From Symbiodinium natans (lineage: Eukaryota > Sar > Dinophyceae > Suessiales > Symbiodiniaceae), in assembly GCA_905221605.1 (NCBI GenBank), contig CAJNDS010002122.1:527501-582500 (forward strand): a DNA stretch of 55,000 bases. Reading direction: 5' to 3'. The notes under the pieces are model-generated. The model was not told where the DNA came from. It saw only the letters and a list, made by a program, of their open reading frames with translations, and did no database searches. Position numbers and translations under genes: made by a program. Positions 26,570 to 36,854 of the stretch are shown here, piece after piece (position 1 is the first letter of the stretch; each line of letters opens with the position of its first letter).

Positions 26570-27479
26570 AGGTTTAGGGTTTAGGGTTAGAGTTTTGGGT
26601 TTGGGGTTTGGCTCACTGGGGGGGCTGAATTGACGCTTAAGGGTTCCAGGGTCTAGTTCACGGTTTAAGGTGACGGCTTCACTAGGATTTGGAGTTGAAG
26701 GGTTTGGGGCGTAGGGTTCAGGGTTTAGGGTTTAGTGTGTAGGGTTGAGGGTTCAGGGTTGAGGTTTGAGGGGGCTTAAAGGGTCGTTGAGATTTTAGGA
26801 CCTGTTCCGGACTGAAGTCTCGATTCAGGCCCCTAAACCTTAAACCCCAAACATTACACCCTAAACCCTAAGCCCTACGAACTGGCTTGGCATGCTTTGC
26901 ACGACAGGCTGGGAAGGCCCGGTGGCCACTCGAAACCCTAAACACCCCCAAACCCGACACCCAAAACCCCAAACCCTTCTGAACCGAACCCTCAACCCTA
27001 AGCCCTAAACACCCCCGTAAACCCCGAAACCCGCGTGAGGGTGCGGCCACCGCGAGACCGTGGGGGTCGCCCGCGCCAGCGCCTCGCAGGAATTAGCTCA
27101 CACAGGGGCTTATAAGAGAATCTACACCCCCAAAAATTGGGAATAGGGGCACTATTGGCCATCCTTTTGGGGGTTCAGGGCTTCAGGTTTGGGCTTTAGG
27201 TCTTTGTTGCATAGTTTCGGGCGTGGGGCTTGGGACCACTGATGGGTTTAGAGTTTTAGGGCTGAGAGGGGCGGGGACCTCTGAGAGCACATCATCCAGC
27301 TCGCTTTCGTGAGGTTCGTGAAGATCTGCTTTGCTGAGCCGTCTACATAGATTTGGATGTGCCCCCCTTATACTCACAGTCCTTCATAGGGATTATAGTA
27401 CCCCCTATTATAATCCCTACGCTGCTGGGCTTGACGATCCTGGCCTCCGTGGTCAGGTGGAAGCTGTGCTTCGTTGGCA
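26570..27479. other. decayed satellite and unique text, no gene recognised
   Basis: Includes a small hairpin at 27388-27416 (GGGATTATA paired with TATAATCCC). Open frames are short. Confidence 0.4.
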
Positions 27480-27606
27480 TTACTTGCAGGTTCATGGGTT
27501 CTTAGAACCCCAGTTCTATCAGTCTACCTATAACCTACTTAGGGGACATAGGGGGCTTATAAGCAGAGTTATAAGTAGGGTTATAAGTACCATGAACCTC
27601 CAAGCA
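27480..27606. mobile_element. palindromic MITE-like element, family 1, copy 3
   Basis: Left TACTTGCAGGTTCATGGG, right ATAAGTACCATGAACCTCCA; interior ACCTACTTAGGGGACATAGG and TTATAAG repeats. Confidence 0.7.
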
Positions 27607-28093
27607 GTGCCTCGAAAACAACGAAGTGACTGAATCGCCCAAGGTGCAACACACCAAAACCCCGAAAAACCCCAAGAACCTTGAAAACCCTAAGAACACT
27701 AAACCCCTAAGAACCCGTAGAACCCTAAGAGCCCTGAAAAACATGAAAACCCGAAAAGCCCGAAAAATCCGAAAACCCAGCAACAGTGGATTGGCTTCCG
27801 CGTTGCGACCTCCCCCTTCAACTGGAATTCACAGAGGACAGACCCCGAAATCCACAGCTCTAAGCCCAGCGCGACCTGCAATCCCAGAAGCCCCGCAACC
27901 ATGCATGCCAAAACACCCAAACCTCAAAACCCGATACCCTGAACCCTGAATTATAAACCTGAAACCCCCTCAACCCCAAACCCGAAACCCTAAACCACAA
28001 GCCCCCCACCCGAAGCCCGAAACCCGAAACCCCAAACCCTAAACCCTAAACCCTAAACCCCAAACCCTCAACCCTAAACCCTAAACCCTAAAC
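27607..28093. other. C-rich decayed satellite, no gene
   Basis: Degenerate CCCTAAGAACCC/CCCGAAAACCC text grading to CCCTAAA. The open frame across it is an artefact of the period. Confidence 0.5.
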
Positions 28094-28165
28094 CCACAGT
28101 CTCGGAACCTCTGCCAGCTCTGGTAAGGCCTGGGGCTGACATTCTGGGTGTCGCGCCGGAATCTC
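28094..28165 (-). CDS. putative internal exon
   Basis: Minus strand. TTGAAG acceptor-like, then 72 nt reading IPARHPECQPQALPELAE, ending CTGTGG followed by GTTTAGGG. CCCTAAA left, TTTAGGG right. Confidence 0.5.
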
Positions 28166-28172
28166 TTCAAAA

Positions 28173-28258
28173 GTTTAGGGTTTAGGGTTTAGGGTTTAGG
28201 GTTTAGGGTTTAGGGTTTAGGGTTTAGGGTTTAGGGTTTAGGGTTTAGGGTTTAGGGT
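28173..28258 (+). repeat. TTTAGGG array
   Basis: About 12 perfect units. Confidence 0.95.
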
Positions 28259-28749
28259 CTTGGGTTTAAGGGCTTGCGGTTTAGGGTTTAAGGGTTTAGG
28301 GCTTCGGGCTCAGGATTTAGGGCTTCAGCTTAGAGATTTACAGGGTAAAGGGGCTCAATGTTTTGAGGCTTCCGGGCCTTCCGGGCTTCAGGGCTTCCTA
28401 AACCCAATAAACCCTAAACCCTAAGCCCTAAACCCTCAACCCTAAACCACTCGGGGGCTGGGGGTTTGTTCGGGCTTGGGGCTTTAAAGCCCTAAACCCT
28501 AAGCCCTAAACCCTAAGCCCTAAACCCTAAAGCCGCGTTAGGCTGGGCTTTGGGATTAAAGGGTTTGCCAGGCTGGTTGTTCGGGCTTAAGTTCTAGGGA
28601 CTACCTAAACCCTAAACCCTCAACCCTAAACCCTAAACCCTAGGATTGAGGGCCGAAGGTCTGGGAGTCTCGGGTTTAAGATCCTTGGCATGGCTTTCCT
28701 GCCTTCACCAGCAAAACCGCATCTGAACCAGCACGCCCGCTGTATGTTG
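28259..28749. other. decayed satellite, no gene
   Basis: Short CCCTAAA and CCCTAAG clusters, TTTAAGGG text, and a 90-bp unique tract at 28655-28750 without clear coding character. Confidence 0.4.
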
Positions 28750-28838
28750 CAACCCTAAACCCTAAACCCTAAACCCTAAACCCTAAACCCTAAACCCTAA
28801 ACCCTAAACCCTAAACCCTAAACCCTAAACCCTAAACC
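28750..28838 (-). repeat. CCCTAAA array
   Basis: About 12 perfect units. Confidence 0.95.
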
Positions 28839-29129
28839 CTCAGCCTGTTTTCCTCATACGACTATCAATCAGATTCTTCGTCTGGGCTGGCTTGGGTGGT
28901 TCAGGGGTTTGTTTCTTCAGGCTTTTAAGGGTAGGGCTCGGGCTTAAGGGTGGAAACCCACAAGCCGAAACACCGCAGCTTAAACCCTACAAACCCAACA
29001 AGTCCTGCAAAGCCTGTAACCCTCCTTACGCATCCTGCAAAGCATCTCAGCACCCCCGACAACACCTACCAAACCCTACAAGTCCTAACCCCGAACCCTA
29101 AACCCCAAACCTAAACCCCTGAACCCTAA

Positions 29130-29499
29130 ACCCGGCGAGAATATGGATGTTGCGCGCACTCCTTGGGGCTGGAAGGCGAATTTGCAGTACACGTCCAGGG
29201 ATGTGCATTTGCAGTTGCAGCTTATGGCTGGGACAAAGGCGTTGATTGACAGCAATTAGAACTCCGCCATGATCCTTGGCTCCCGGGGCAGAGTGGACCA
29301 TGTGCCATCGGTCGGTGGAGTATTCGAGGTCCTTTGACCATCTCGTCTCAAGAATCACGGCTACGTCAAGATCAGAACCTTCAAGATAGACCATGAGTTC
29401 CTCGTAGAGACCACCTCCAAGGCCACCGCAGTTCCACATGAAGATGCGTAGGCCCTTCTTGCAGGCAGTCGCAGCACAAACCCCCCACCGAGCCTGCAA
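29130..29499 (-). pseudogene. orphan LINE endonuclease (EEP/APE-type) fragment
   Basis: Minus-strand frame with LRIFMWNCGGLGGGLYEEL (N-terminal Asn motif of the fold), VAVILETRW (catalytic Glu motif) and GGVLIAVNQRL, followed by RNIHILAG where CCCTAAA-type satellite cuts it off. The metal-binding and His-containing C-terminal half is missing. On the other side a palindromic element abuts it. It is a fragment of a different LINE copy; the large LINE at 5.5-13.6 kb lacks this domain. Confidence 0.75.
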
Positions 29500-29507
29500 T
29501 TTCCTAC

Positions 29508-29695
29508 ACTTGGAGGTTCATGGGTACTTATGACCACAGTTATAAGTCTACTTCTAACCTACTTAGGGGACTTTGGGGGCTTATAAGTAGAGTTATAATT
29601 AGAGTTATAAGTCTACTTATAACCTACTTAGGGGACTTAGGGGGCTTATAAGTAGAGTTATAAGTAGAGATATAAGTACCATGAACCTCCAGGCA
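29508..29695. mobile_element. palindromic MITE-like element, family 1, copy 4 (longest)
   Basis: ACTTGGAGGTTCATGGGTAC on the left, GTACCATGAACCTCCAGG on the right, 188 bp. The interior carries a tandem duplication of an ACTTAGGGGACTTNGGGGGC block of about 80 bp, explaining the length. Confidence 0.75.
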
Positions 29696-29739
29696 GCCCT
29701 AAACCCTAAAGCCTAGACCATAAGACCTAAACCCTAAAC

Positions 29740-29844
29740 CTTGTAGGTGCCAGGCCGAGGGCGTCAGCCGCGAAGGCGGCGGCATCGACGACGCCGACGC
29801 CGGCGTGGCCGGTGTCGCCTCGTCCGCTTCAGGGGCCTGGCGGA
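29740..29844 (-). CDS. putative internal exon
   Basis: Minus strand. GCTCTAAG acceptor-like, 105 nt reading QAPEADEATPATPASASS, then MPPPSRLTPSAWHLQ and GTTTAGGG. All frames of this very GC-rich island are partly open, so strand support is weaker. Confidence 0.35.
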
Positions 29845-29887
29845 CTTAGAGCTGTAGGGGCTCAAGGCGTCTAGAGGTTTAAGGGCT

Positions 29888-30058
29888 GTTAGGGTTTAGG
29901 GTTTAGGGTTTAGGGTTTAGGGTTTAGGGTTTAGGGTTTAGGGTTTAGGGTTTAGGGTTTAGGGTTTAGGGTTTAGGGTTTAGGGTTAAGGTTTAAGGGT
30001 TTAGGGTTTAGGGTTTAGGGTTTAGGGTTTAGGGTTTAGGGTTTAGGGTTTAGGGTTT
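29888..30058 (+). repeat. TTTAGGG array
   Basis: About 23 units with one interruption near 29990. Confidence 0.95.
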
Positions 30059-30378
30059 ACAATCTAGACCTAACCCCTAAGCCAACATCCCAAACCCTGA
30101 GGGCTTCGAGCCCGTTTCGACCGAAGGCCTTGCACACACCAAACCCTAGACCCTAAACCTTCAACCCTAAACTCTAAAGCCTAAACCCTAAACCCTAAAC
30201 CCTAAACCCTAAACCAGATAAACCCTAAACCTTGAAAGTCCGACCCCATCAACTCTCGGGTCTTAAGATCTGGGGTCCCAACAACAAGCCCTGACCCCTA
30301 AGCCCCTGAACCCCCAAACCCTAAACCCTAAACCCTAAAGCCTAAACCCTAAACCCTAAACCCTAAACCCTAAACTAC
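30059..30378. other. decayed CCCTAAA satellite, no gene
   Basis: CCCTAAA clusters at 30140-30240 and 30300-30375 separated by short unique text. Confidence 0.5.
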
Positions 30379-30439
30379 AACAATCCCTCGTTTTGGCCGC
30401 CTCGTCGTCCTCCTCCAGCCCTGCCGGCATGGCCGCTGC
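30379..30439 (-). CDS. putative internal exon
   Basis: Minus strand. TTGGTGAG acceptor-like, then AAAMPAGLEEDDEAAKTRD, ending before GTAGTTTAGGG. Acidic, GC-rich at third codon positions. CCCTAAA left, TTTAGGG right. Confidence 0.45.
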
Positions 30440-30454
30440 CTCACCAAGCCAGGG

Positions 30455-31466
30455 GTTTAGGGTTTAGGGTTTAGGGTTTAGGGTTTGGGGTTTGGGGTTT
30501 GGGGTTCGGGGTTTGGGATTTGGGGTTTGGGGTTTGAGGTTTGGGGTTGGGGTTTAGGGTTGAGTTCAGGGTTGAGGGTTTAGAGTCTACGGCGTGACTT
30601 TTGGGATGTGACAACCGTTTCGAGCTAAGGGTCTTGGGGGTTTTGAGGTTTAGGGTTTTGGGCTTTTGGTGGATCTTAAGGTGTAGTTCGGGCTGGTGGG
30701 TTTAGGCCTACGGTTTAAGGGCAAGAATGAGGTTTTGGGGTTTAAGGTTTAAAAGGTGTCCAGTTCCAGGGCTGAAGGATTCGGCTTCCCCTAAACCCTA
30801 AACCCTAAACCCTGAACCCTAAACCCTAAACCCTACATCATTGGGTGGGTTTAAGGCTTGGGTTTCCTGAAGTAGCCCGAAGCCTGAATCCCAAAAGTAA
30901 AAGAAAAACCTAGGGTCTAGGGTTTAGGGTTTAGGGTGAAGGGTTTAGGGTTTAGGGTTTAGGGTTAAGAAAAACCTAAAGTCCTAAAAGGGAACCCTGG
31001 GAATCTACCACGCTACCTGCCATGCTGCCTAGGTTCCGTTTTTGGGGTTCCCACATAATCCAGCTAACATGAACCTCTAACTCAATGTGCTAAAACCCCT
31101 GCAGCCCCAGAGCAGCAAACCGACCCTAAACCCGAAACCCCAAACTCTAAACCCCTAAAACCCCTGAGCCCCGAAGGCCTTAAACGCGAAAGTCCCAAAC
31201 AAAGACCCAAGTGACCCACCAAGTAAGCATTGTAACACACTACTGGAAGTGACCCACGTGTCCCAACTGACCCAGGTGCCCGAGTGTCCCCAGTCACCGA
31301 GTGAATGAAGTGTCCCCAGTGACCCCAGCAACGCAACGTTCTCAGGTGACGAGAGTGCGCCACGCATTTGTGAGCGCACTTCCCCTGAACCCTAAACCCT
31401 AAGCCCCAAACCCAAATAAACCCTAAACCTAAGTAAACCCCAAACCCTAAGCCCTAAACCTCGAAC
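30455..31466. other. mixed satellite and unique text, no gene recognised
   Basis: TTTAGGG/TTTGGGG array at 30455-30560, CCCTAAA at 30785-30835, TTTAGGG at 30915-30965. A tract at 31190-31375 repeats GTGACCC/AGTGTCCCCAGTGACCC motifs. CATGAACCTC at about 31069 may be a relic of a family-1 palindrome. Confidence 0.4.
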
Positions 31467-31527
31467 CTCAAACCCTAAACCCTAAACCCTAAACCCTAAA
31501 CCCTAAACCCTAAACCCTAAACCCTAA
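31467..31527 (-). repeat. CCCTAAA array
   Basis: About eight perfect units. Confidence 0.95.
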
Positions 31528-31744
31528 AACTCCCTCAGCCCTGAACCCTGCACCCCTGGGCTGATGCCTCTGCAGCATCGAGGATGACTTCCAGCAAATC
31601 CAGGACAACCTCGGGTTTCAAGAGTTCAGCGTTCAGGGGTTGAGGGTTTAGGATTTAGGGGTTTAGGGTTCAGGGTTGAGGGTTTAGGGTTGGGGGGTTT
31701 AGGTTTAGGGTTTAGGGTTGAGGGTTGGGGGTTTGGGGTTTTGG

Positions 31745-32420
31745 GGCTTGTTTTTCATTGGGCTTCTCAAAACCAAGCAACTTACTTCTGTGTATGTCTC
31801 TCGCTCCCTCTCTCTCTCTCTCGCACGTTCGATCTATCTTTCTATTAGTGTATTGACCCAGCTGTTTTAATGTGTACAAGGTACGGGAGGGGGGTTAACA
31901 AGTCTTCTAACCTTCAGCTATATCTGGAAGGATCTTGCTTGAGGGCTTGTGTTTTTGGAGTGTGCATGTTTGTCAGTGGGTGGGTTTGGGAGGTGGGGAT
32001 TTATAGTTGGGTTGTAGAGAATTTAATTTAAATTACTTAAATTGCCATTTTGACTTGTGAATCTTATTCTATCTCGACATGTAGAGCTTCAGTAAAGGCT
32101 TTATTTGGTATATGTGATGGGGTCGATGGATTATTTAGCTCATAAGATGCTACACACTTTTGAAAAGATGGGTCCTATTCATCCTACTTTTGAGGTGACG
32201 AGTGGTGTTGTGGGGGAATTTGATTGGTTTTGCCCGCTGGATAGGCATCTAGGGATTGGGGTTTAGGCCATGCTTTGTGGTGCATTAGAGGGGCAGCAGG
32301 GGCGGATTCCTAGAAACGATCCTATATCATGTAGCTACATTCACTACTCCACTCCCCGTTAAGGTTAATTAAGCACGAGCAAATTTATAGGGTGTTGGGA
32401 TTTACCATGCAATCCTCAAC
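31745..32420. other. AT-rich unique island
   Basis: Clearly lower GC than the rest of the window, without telomeric units except one GGGGTTTAGG at 32257-32267. A (CT)n tract lies near 31800-31825. It contains the ORF described next. Confidence 0.7.
32117..32266 (+). CDS. AT-rich plus-strand ORF, unidentified, interrupted by a satellite-like stop
   Basis: From ATG: MGSMDYLAHKMLHTFEKMGP, continuing through FEVTSGVVGEFDWFCPL to a TAG that lies in GGGGTTTAGG. The same frame stays open beyond it to 32359. A/T-rich third positions differ from all other coding islands here, suggesting another source. No family recognised. Confidence 0.4.
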   Translation: MGSMDYLAHKMLHTFEKMGPIHPTFEVTSGVVGEFDWFCPLDRHLGIGV

Positions 32421-32672
32421 CCAACGCCCGAAAGACACCCCCCAAACCGCTCAAACTGCCTAAGCCGCCTTAACCCAAAAGACTCCGAAATGAACCCTGT
32501 AACCCAAACCGCCTAAACCCCAAAACCTACTTGCACCCTACACTTCCCAAACCCCCTAAAGCCCCTAAAGCCCCTTGAACCCTCAAGCCCACCTAAACCC
32601 TAAACCCGAAATCCCCTGAATCCCCCGAGAACCCAAAACCCTCAGCCCTAAGCCCTCAGCGCCTGAAACTTC

Positions 32673-32955
32673 TGGGTTTAGGGTTTAGGGTTTAGGGTTT
32701 GGGGTTTAGGGTTTAGGGTTTAGGGTTTAGGGTTTAGGGTTTAGGGTTTAGGGTTTAGGGTTTAGGGTTTAGGGTTTAGGGTTTCGGGTTTAGGGTTTAG
32801 GGCTGGCTCAGGTGCGGACGGCGGGACCGTCCAGACGTGCAACAGCCGGGACTAGCCTGCACCAGGGCTTAGGGTTTTGGGTTTTGGGTTTAGGGTTTAG
32901 GGTTTAGGGTTTAGGGTTTAGGGTTTAGGGTTTAGGGTTTAGGGTTTAGGGTTTA
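32673..32955 (+). repeat. TTTAGGG arrays around an 80-bp island
   Basis: Arrays at 32673-32800 and 32880-32955. The island at 32802-32870 has no clear frame. Confidence 0.9.
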
Positions 32956-33342
32956 TATAGGGTTTAGAGAGTTTAGGGTTTAGGGTTTAGGCTTTAGGAT
33001 TTAGGGTTCAGGGTTTAGGGATAAGTTTGGGGCTTAGGGTTTAGGCTTGAAGGTTTCTGGGTCTTGGGCTTAGGCTACTTTGGGGGCTGTTGGTTGGAGA
33101 TTCAGGACTAGCGGTCTTGGGTTTAAGAGTTTTGGGGTTCAGTAGGGCTTAGAGGTTTACCCTAAACCCTATAAACCCTGAACCCTATCAGGGTGCCGGG
33201 CGACCCTCCCAAACCCCAAACCCTCATGCGCTACAGGCCGAATGGAAGTCGGACGTGAAACCCTCATTAAGCCCTAAACCCTGAGACCCTAAGCCATAAA
33301 CCCCAAACCCTAAACCCTGAGACCTAAACCCCTGCGACTGAA
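32956..33342. other. decayed satellite, no gene
   Basis: TTTAGGG-type text on the left changes to CCCTAAA-type on the right around 33160. Confidence 0.5.
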
Positions 33343-33424
33343 TTCCTGGGCGCCGCGCGCCCCAAGGCACCGCGCGCCCGTCAGGCGTTCCGCGCCCCCA
33401 CCTGCGCCTGGCGGGATTCGTAGG
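33343..33424 (-). CDS. short coding-like island
   Basis: CCCTAAA left, TTTAGGG right. Minus frame IPPGAGGGAERLTGARCL, then AQEFSR, ends before GGTTTAG. Very GC-rich; weak support. Confidence 0.25.
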
Positions 33425-33831
33425 GTGCGGGGTTTAGGGCTGTTCGTACCAGGTAAGGGCTTTTGGGGCTTTCAGGGGCGTTTGGGGCTTTTGGGGGTTT
33501 TACGGGCTTAGGGTTCGGGGGGAGGATTTGAGTCGACGTGCTCACGGGTCTTACGGGATCACGGGTTCACGAAAATTTGGGCTTGGACCGGAGGTCCGGG
33601 CTTGACAAAGGTACCCATCTGCTAGAAGGCTTTCGGCCTCAGCTCCAGGGTCCTTCAAGCCAACACCCTATACGAAACCCGAAACCCACTGCGTCCTGAA
33701 CCCCAATGATACCCCAAACCCTACACCCTAAACCCCAAACCCCAAACCCTATACCCTAAACCCTAAACCCCAAGCCCCCTCCCCTAAACCCTAAACCCTA
33801 AACCCCAAACCCTAAACCCTAAACCCTAAAC

Positions 33832-33884
33832 CTTTACGCCGAGCCCCTGGCGCAGCACCATGTCGCGGAAAGTCGGATACCATC
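33832..33884 (-). CDS. putative internal exon
   Basis: Minus strand. AATGGGAG acceptor-like, then 53 nt reading WYPTFRDMVLRQGLGVK, ending AAG followed by GTTTAGGG. CCCTAAA left, TTTAGGG right. Confidence 0.5.
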
Positions 33885-34086
33885 CTCCCATTGTAGTGTT
33901 CAGGGGAGGGTATCAAGGGGGGTATGCAACCCGGTTTAGGGTTTAGGGCTTAGGGCTCAGGGTTTGGGGTTTAGGGTTTAGGGTTTAGGGTTTGGGGTTT
34001 GGGGTTTGGGGTTTGGGGTTTAGGGTTTGGGGTTTAGGGTTTAGGGTTTAGGGTTTATTTAGGGTTTAGGGCTAGGGTTTAAGGTT

Positions 34087-34165
34087 CCATGTAACCCAAG
34101 GTCCCGAATACTCCCTACTACTCCCTAAGGCTCCCTAAGCTTCCCGAAGGTTCCCTAGCTACCTG
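34087..34165. repeat. dispersed ~75-bp repeat, copy 1
   Basis: CTCCCTAAGCTTCCCGAAGG and TTCCCTAGCTACCTGCCCCC match 37770-37853 with scattered differences. Confidence 0.7.
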
Positions 34166-34244
34166 CCCCCCTTGAATCCCCCTTCCCTTAAAAGCCCTAT
34201 AATCCCAGCGAGACTCGGAGCTTGTGCATCCCAAGGGGCTTGGA

Positions 34245-34390
34245 GGGTTTTAGGGTTCAGGGTTTAGGGCTTTAGGGTTTAGGGTTTAGGGTTTAGGGTT
34301 TAGGGTTTAGGGTTTAGGGTTTAGGGTTTAGGGTTTAGGGTTTAGGGTTTAGGGTTTAGGGCTTTAGGGCTTTAGGGTTTAGAGTTTAGG
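34245..34390 (+). repeat. TTTAGGG array
   Basis: Mostly perfect units, edges GCTTTAGGG. Confidence 0.9.
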
Positions 34391-34589
34391 GTCCTGAAGC
34401 CCGAAAGTGCTGAATCCTAAGCTGTGTGTGTGTGGCTGGGTGGGTGTACTTTGCGGCTCAGGGTTTAGGGTGCAGGGTTTAGGGCCCCTAAACCCTAAAC
34501 CCTATAAACCCTTTAAACCCTATAAACCCTATAAACCCTTTAAACCCTATAAACCTATAAACCCTAAACCCTAGCCCTAGATCCTGAGC

Positions 34590-34647
34590 CCCCCTCCTGT
34601 CCCAAAGTGCCTCGAACCACGGCGCCCTCCGGAAGTTCCACCCGCAC
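34590..34647 (-). CDS. putative internal exon
   Basis: Minus strand. CTAAGAAG acceptor-like, then GTGCGG...; reads KVRVELPEGAVVRGTLGQ. The 3' boundary is unclear (no GTTTAGGG directly; GGGGGCTCAGG follows). CCCTAAA left, TTTAGGG right. Confidence 0.4.
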
Positions 34648-34654
34648 CTTCTTA

Positions 34655-34880
34655 GGGTTTAGGGTTCAGGGTTTAGGGTTTAGGGTTTAGGGTTTAAAGT
34701 TTAGGGTTTAGGGTTTAGGGCCAGGCGACAAGGGCTCGGGAGTTTTGCTTGGGGTTTGGTGCTTGAGGTCGGGGGTTTAGGGTTTAGGGTTTAGGGTTTA
34801 GGGTTTAGGGTTTAGGGTTTAGGGTTTGGGGTTTGGGGTTTGGGGTTTGGGGTTTGGGGTTTGGGGTTTGGGGTTTAGGG
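34655..34880 (+). repeat. TTTAGGG then TTTGGGG array
   Basis: Interrupted near 34720-34770 by GGCGACAAGGGCTCGGG text. Confidence 0.85.
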
Positions 34881-35469
34881 TTTAGGGGTATGGCCGCGTG
34901 CACCTTAGGATCAGATGAGGAGGTGTGGGACTGCTGGTTTCATGTCCAGCTGCTTGGAACCCTTGGTAAATCCAAATCCTCTGACCCCCTGAACCCTAAA
35001 CCTTAAACCCTAAACCCTAAACCCTAAACCCTAAACCCCCTGCGCAAAATCCCAAAATCGTCTCAAACTCCTCAAGCCCCCGTGGGTGCCTCGACGTCTC
35101 CCTCGCGCGGCCTCTTCCGTGCGGCCTGCGCTTTTGTCCGCGTGCGTGCAGTTTAGGATTCCGGGTTCAGGGTTTAGGGTTTCCCTAAACCCTAAACCCT
35201 AAACCCTAAACCCTGAACCCTAAAAAGGAAAGGGAACCTCATCCCCACGAGACGGGTTTAGGGTTTAGGGACTAGGCTGGGTCCCAGAGTCCTAGGCTTT
35301 GGGGCTTTAGGGAATTTGGAGTTTAGGGGTGTTCGGGCATTTATGTTTTGGGGTTTGGGGTTTGGGGGCTTTTGGGAGCTTTAGAGGATTTGGGGGTTTG
35401 GGGGGTTCAGGGTTCCGGGGCTTCGGGGTTCAGGGTCCCAGGGTTTCAGCTTTATGGTATCGGGTCTGG
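34881..35469. other. unique text and decayed satellite
   Basis: Possible minus-strand island at 35070-35150 (SAGRTEEAARGRRRG). 35250-35460 is G-rich decayed satellite (GGGGTTTGGGGGCTTT). Confidence 0.35.
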
Positions 35470-35640
35470 GGCCCTACACCCAAAACCCCCAAACCCCCAA
35501 ACCCCCAAACCCCCAAACCCCCAAACCCCCAAACCCCCAAACCCCCAAACCCCCAAACCCCCAAACCCCCAAACCCCCAAACCCCCAGACCCCCCAACCC
35601 CCAAACCCCCAAAACCCCCAACCCCCAAAACCCCCAAGAA
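35470..35640 (-). repeat. homogenised 8-mer AAACCCCC array
   Basis: About 20 units of CCCCCAAA (TTTGGGGG on the minus strand). It translates to Pro/Asn/Gln/Thr strings on the plus strand, which are not genes. Confidence 0.95.
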
Positions 35641-35861
35641 CCCCAAACCTAAACCCTGAACCCCAAACCCTAAATCCCAAACCCTCAGACCCTAAACCTA
35701 AAACCCCAAACCCCAAATCCTAAACCCTAAACCCTAAACCCTAAACCCTTAACCCTAAACCCTAAACCCTAAACCTAAAACCCCAAACCCTAAATCCCAA
35801 ACCCTCAGACCCTAAACCCTAAACCCTAAACCCTTAACCCTAAACCCTAAACCCTAAATAC

Positions 35862-35937
35862 CAGAGGGAAGACGGCCTCAGCCTCGCTCGCATCCAGGTC
35901 CGCGATGACGCCGTCGCTCAAGGCCTGCTTCGGGTCT
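35862..35937 (-). CDS. putative internal exon
   Basis: Minus strand. CCCCAG acceptor-like, then 76 nt reading DPKQALSDGVIADLDASEAE, AVFPL, closing CTG before GTATTTAGGG. The plus frame (DGLSLARIQVRDDAVAQG, ending before GTTTAG) is also open; the minus product is the more protein-like. Confidence 0.45.
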
Positions 35938-36150
35938 CTGGGGTTTAGGGTTTAGGGTTTAGGGTTTAGGGTTTAGGGTTTAGGGTTTAGGGTTTAGGGT
36001 TTAGGGTTTAGGGTTTAGGGTTTAGGGTTTAGGGTTTAGGGTTAGGGTTTAGGGTGCAGGGTTTAGGGTTTAGGGTTTAGGGTTTAGGGTTTAGGGTTTA
36101 GGGTTTAGGGTTTAGGGTTTAGGGTTTAGGGTTTAGGGTTTAGGGTTTAG
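35938..36150 (+). repeat. TTTAGGG array
   Basis: About 30 units with one 6-mer slip and one GTGCAGGG. Confidence 0.95.
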
Positions 36151-36257
36151 CCTGCCTGAACATGAAGCCTTGAGGGCTTGACTATTTGACTCTGAGCTAC
36201 TGAATTTTTACTGGGTAGTTTAGGGCTTAGGGTTTAGGGTTAAGGTAGGGTTTAGGG

Positions 36258-36302
36258 GCACAGTCATAAATTGGTTCATAAGTACCATGAACCTCCAAGC
36301 AG
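36258..36302. mobile_element. family-1 palindrome, right half only
   Basis: AATTGGTTCATAAGTACCATGAACC then TCCAAGCAG; the left half is absent. Confidence 0.55.
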
Positions 36303-36575
36303 TACTATTATGGAGCTTGGAGAACACCCTGTTCACGGGACATGTGTTCACTCCTTGTAGGCCTACCAAAACTTGGCTACACTCAGGAGGGTAGCTAAAA
36401 ATGAAAAATTTTAGCTGCCTTATTCAGAAACCCAGTAAACCCAAAAAGGCTAAGGATCTAAAGTTACAGTAAAGTACCACAAAGAAAAGCCCCTATAGCT
36501 TTTTTGAATTAAAAGGTGCAGAGCGTAGTGATGCACGCGTTTACTTCATAGTGTTAAAATGTTTGTTTTTTTCTG
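36303..36575. other. unique AT-richer segment, no gene
   Basis: No open frame of note in 270 bp. Confidence 0.5.
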
Positions 36576-36712
36576 AACCCCCTAAACCCCAAACCCTACA
36601 CCCCCTAAACCCTCAACCCAAAACTCCCTAAACCCTAAACTCCCTAAACCCGAGCTGCGAGCCTGACACACTCCCACCCTAAACCCTAAACCCTAAACCC
36701 TAAACCCTAAAC

Positions 36713-36797
36713 CCAGTTTCCGCGGCACCCGCAGCACGGCGTCCAGCATCCCACGGCCGGCAGCCGCGACGTCCCCTTGGGGCGCTTGCGTCGAGGC
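36713..36797 (-). CDS. putative internal exon
   Basis: Minus strand. CCCTAAG acceptor-like, then 85 nt reading STQAPQGDVAAAGRGMLD, AVLRVPRKL, ending before GGTTTAGGG. CCCTAAA left; the right side is also C-type. Confidence 0.4.
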
Positions 36798-36854
36798 CTT
36801 AGGGTGGCGGCTTCAGGCTTCCAAAACCCTAAACCCTAAACCCTAAAAACCCTT

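Noticed and set aside
35329-35723. Long open frames rich in PKPPNPQT or GLGVWGFG on both strands
   Set aside because: They are the 8-mer AAACCCCC array read in frame; the period, not selection, keeps them open.
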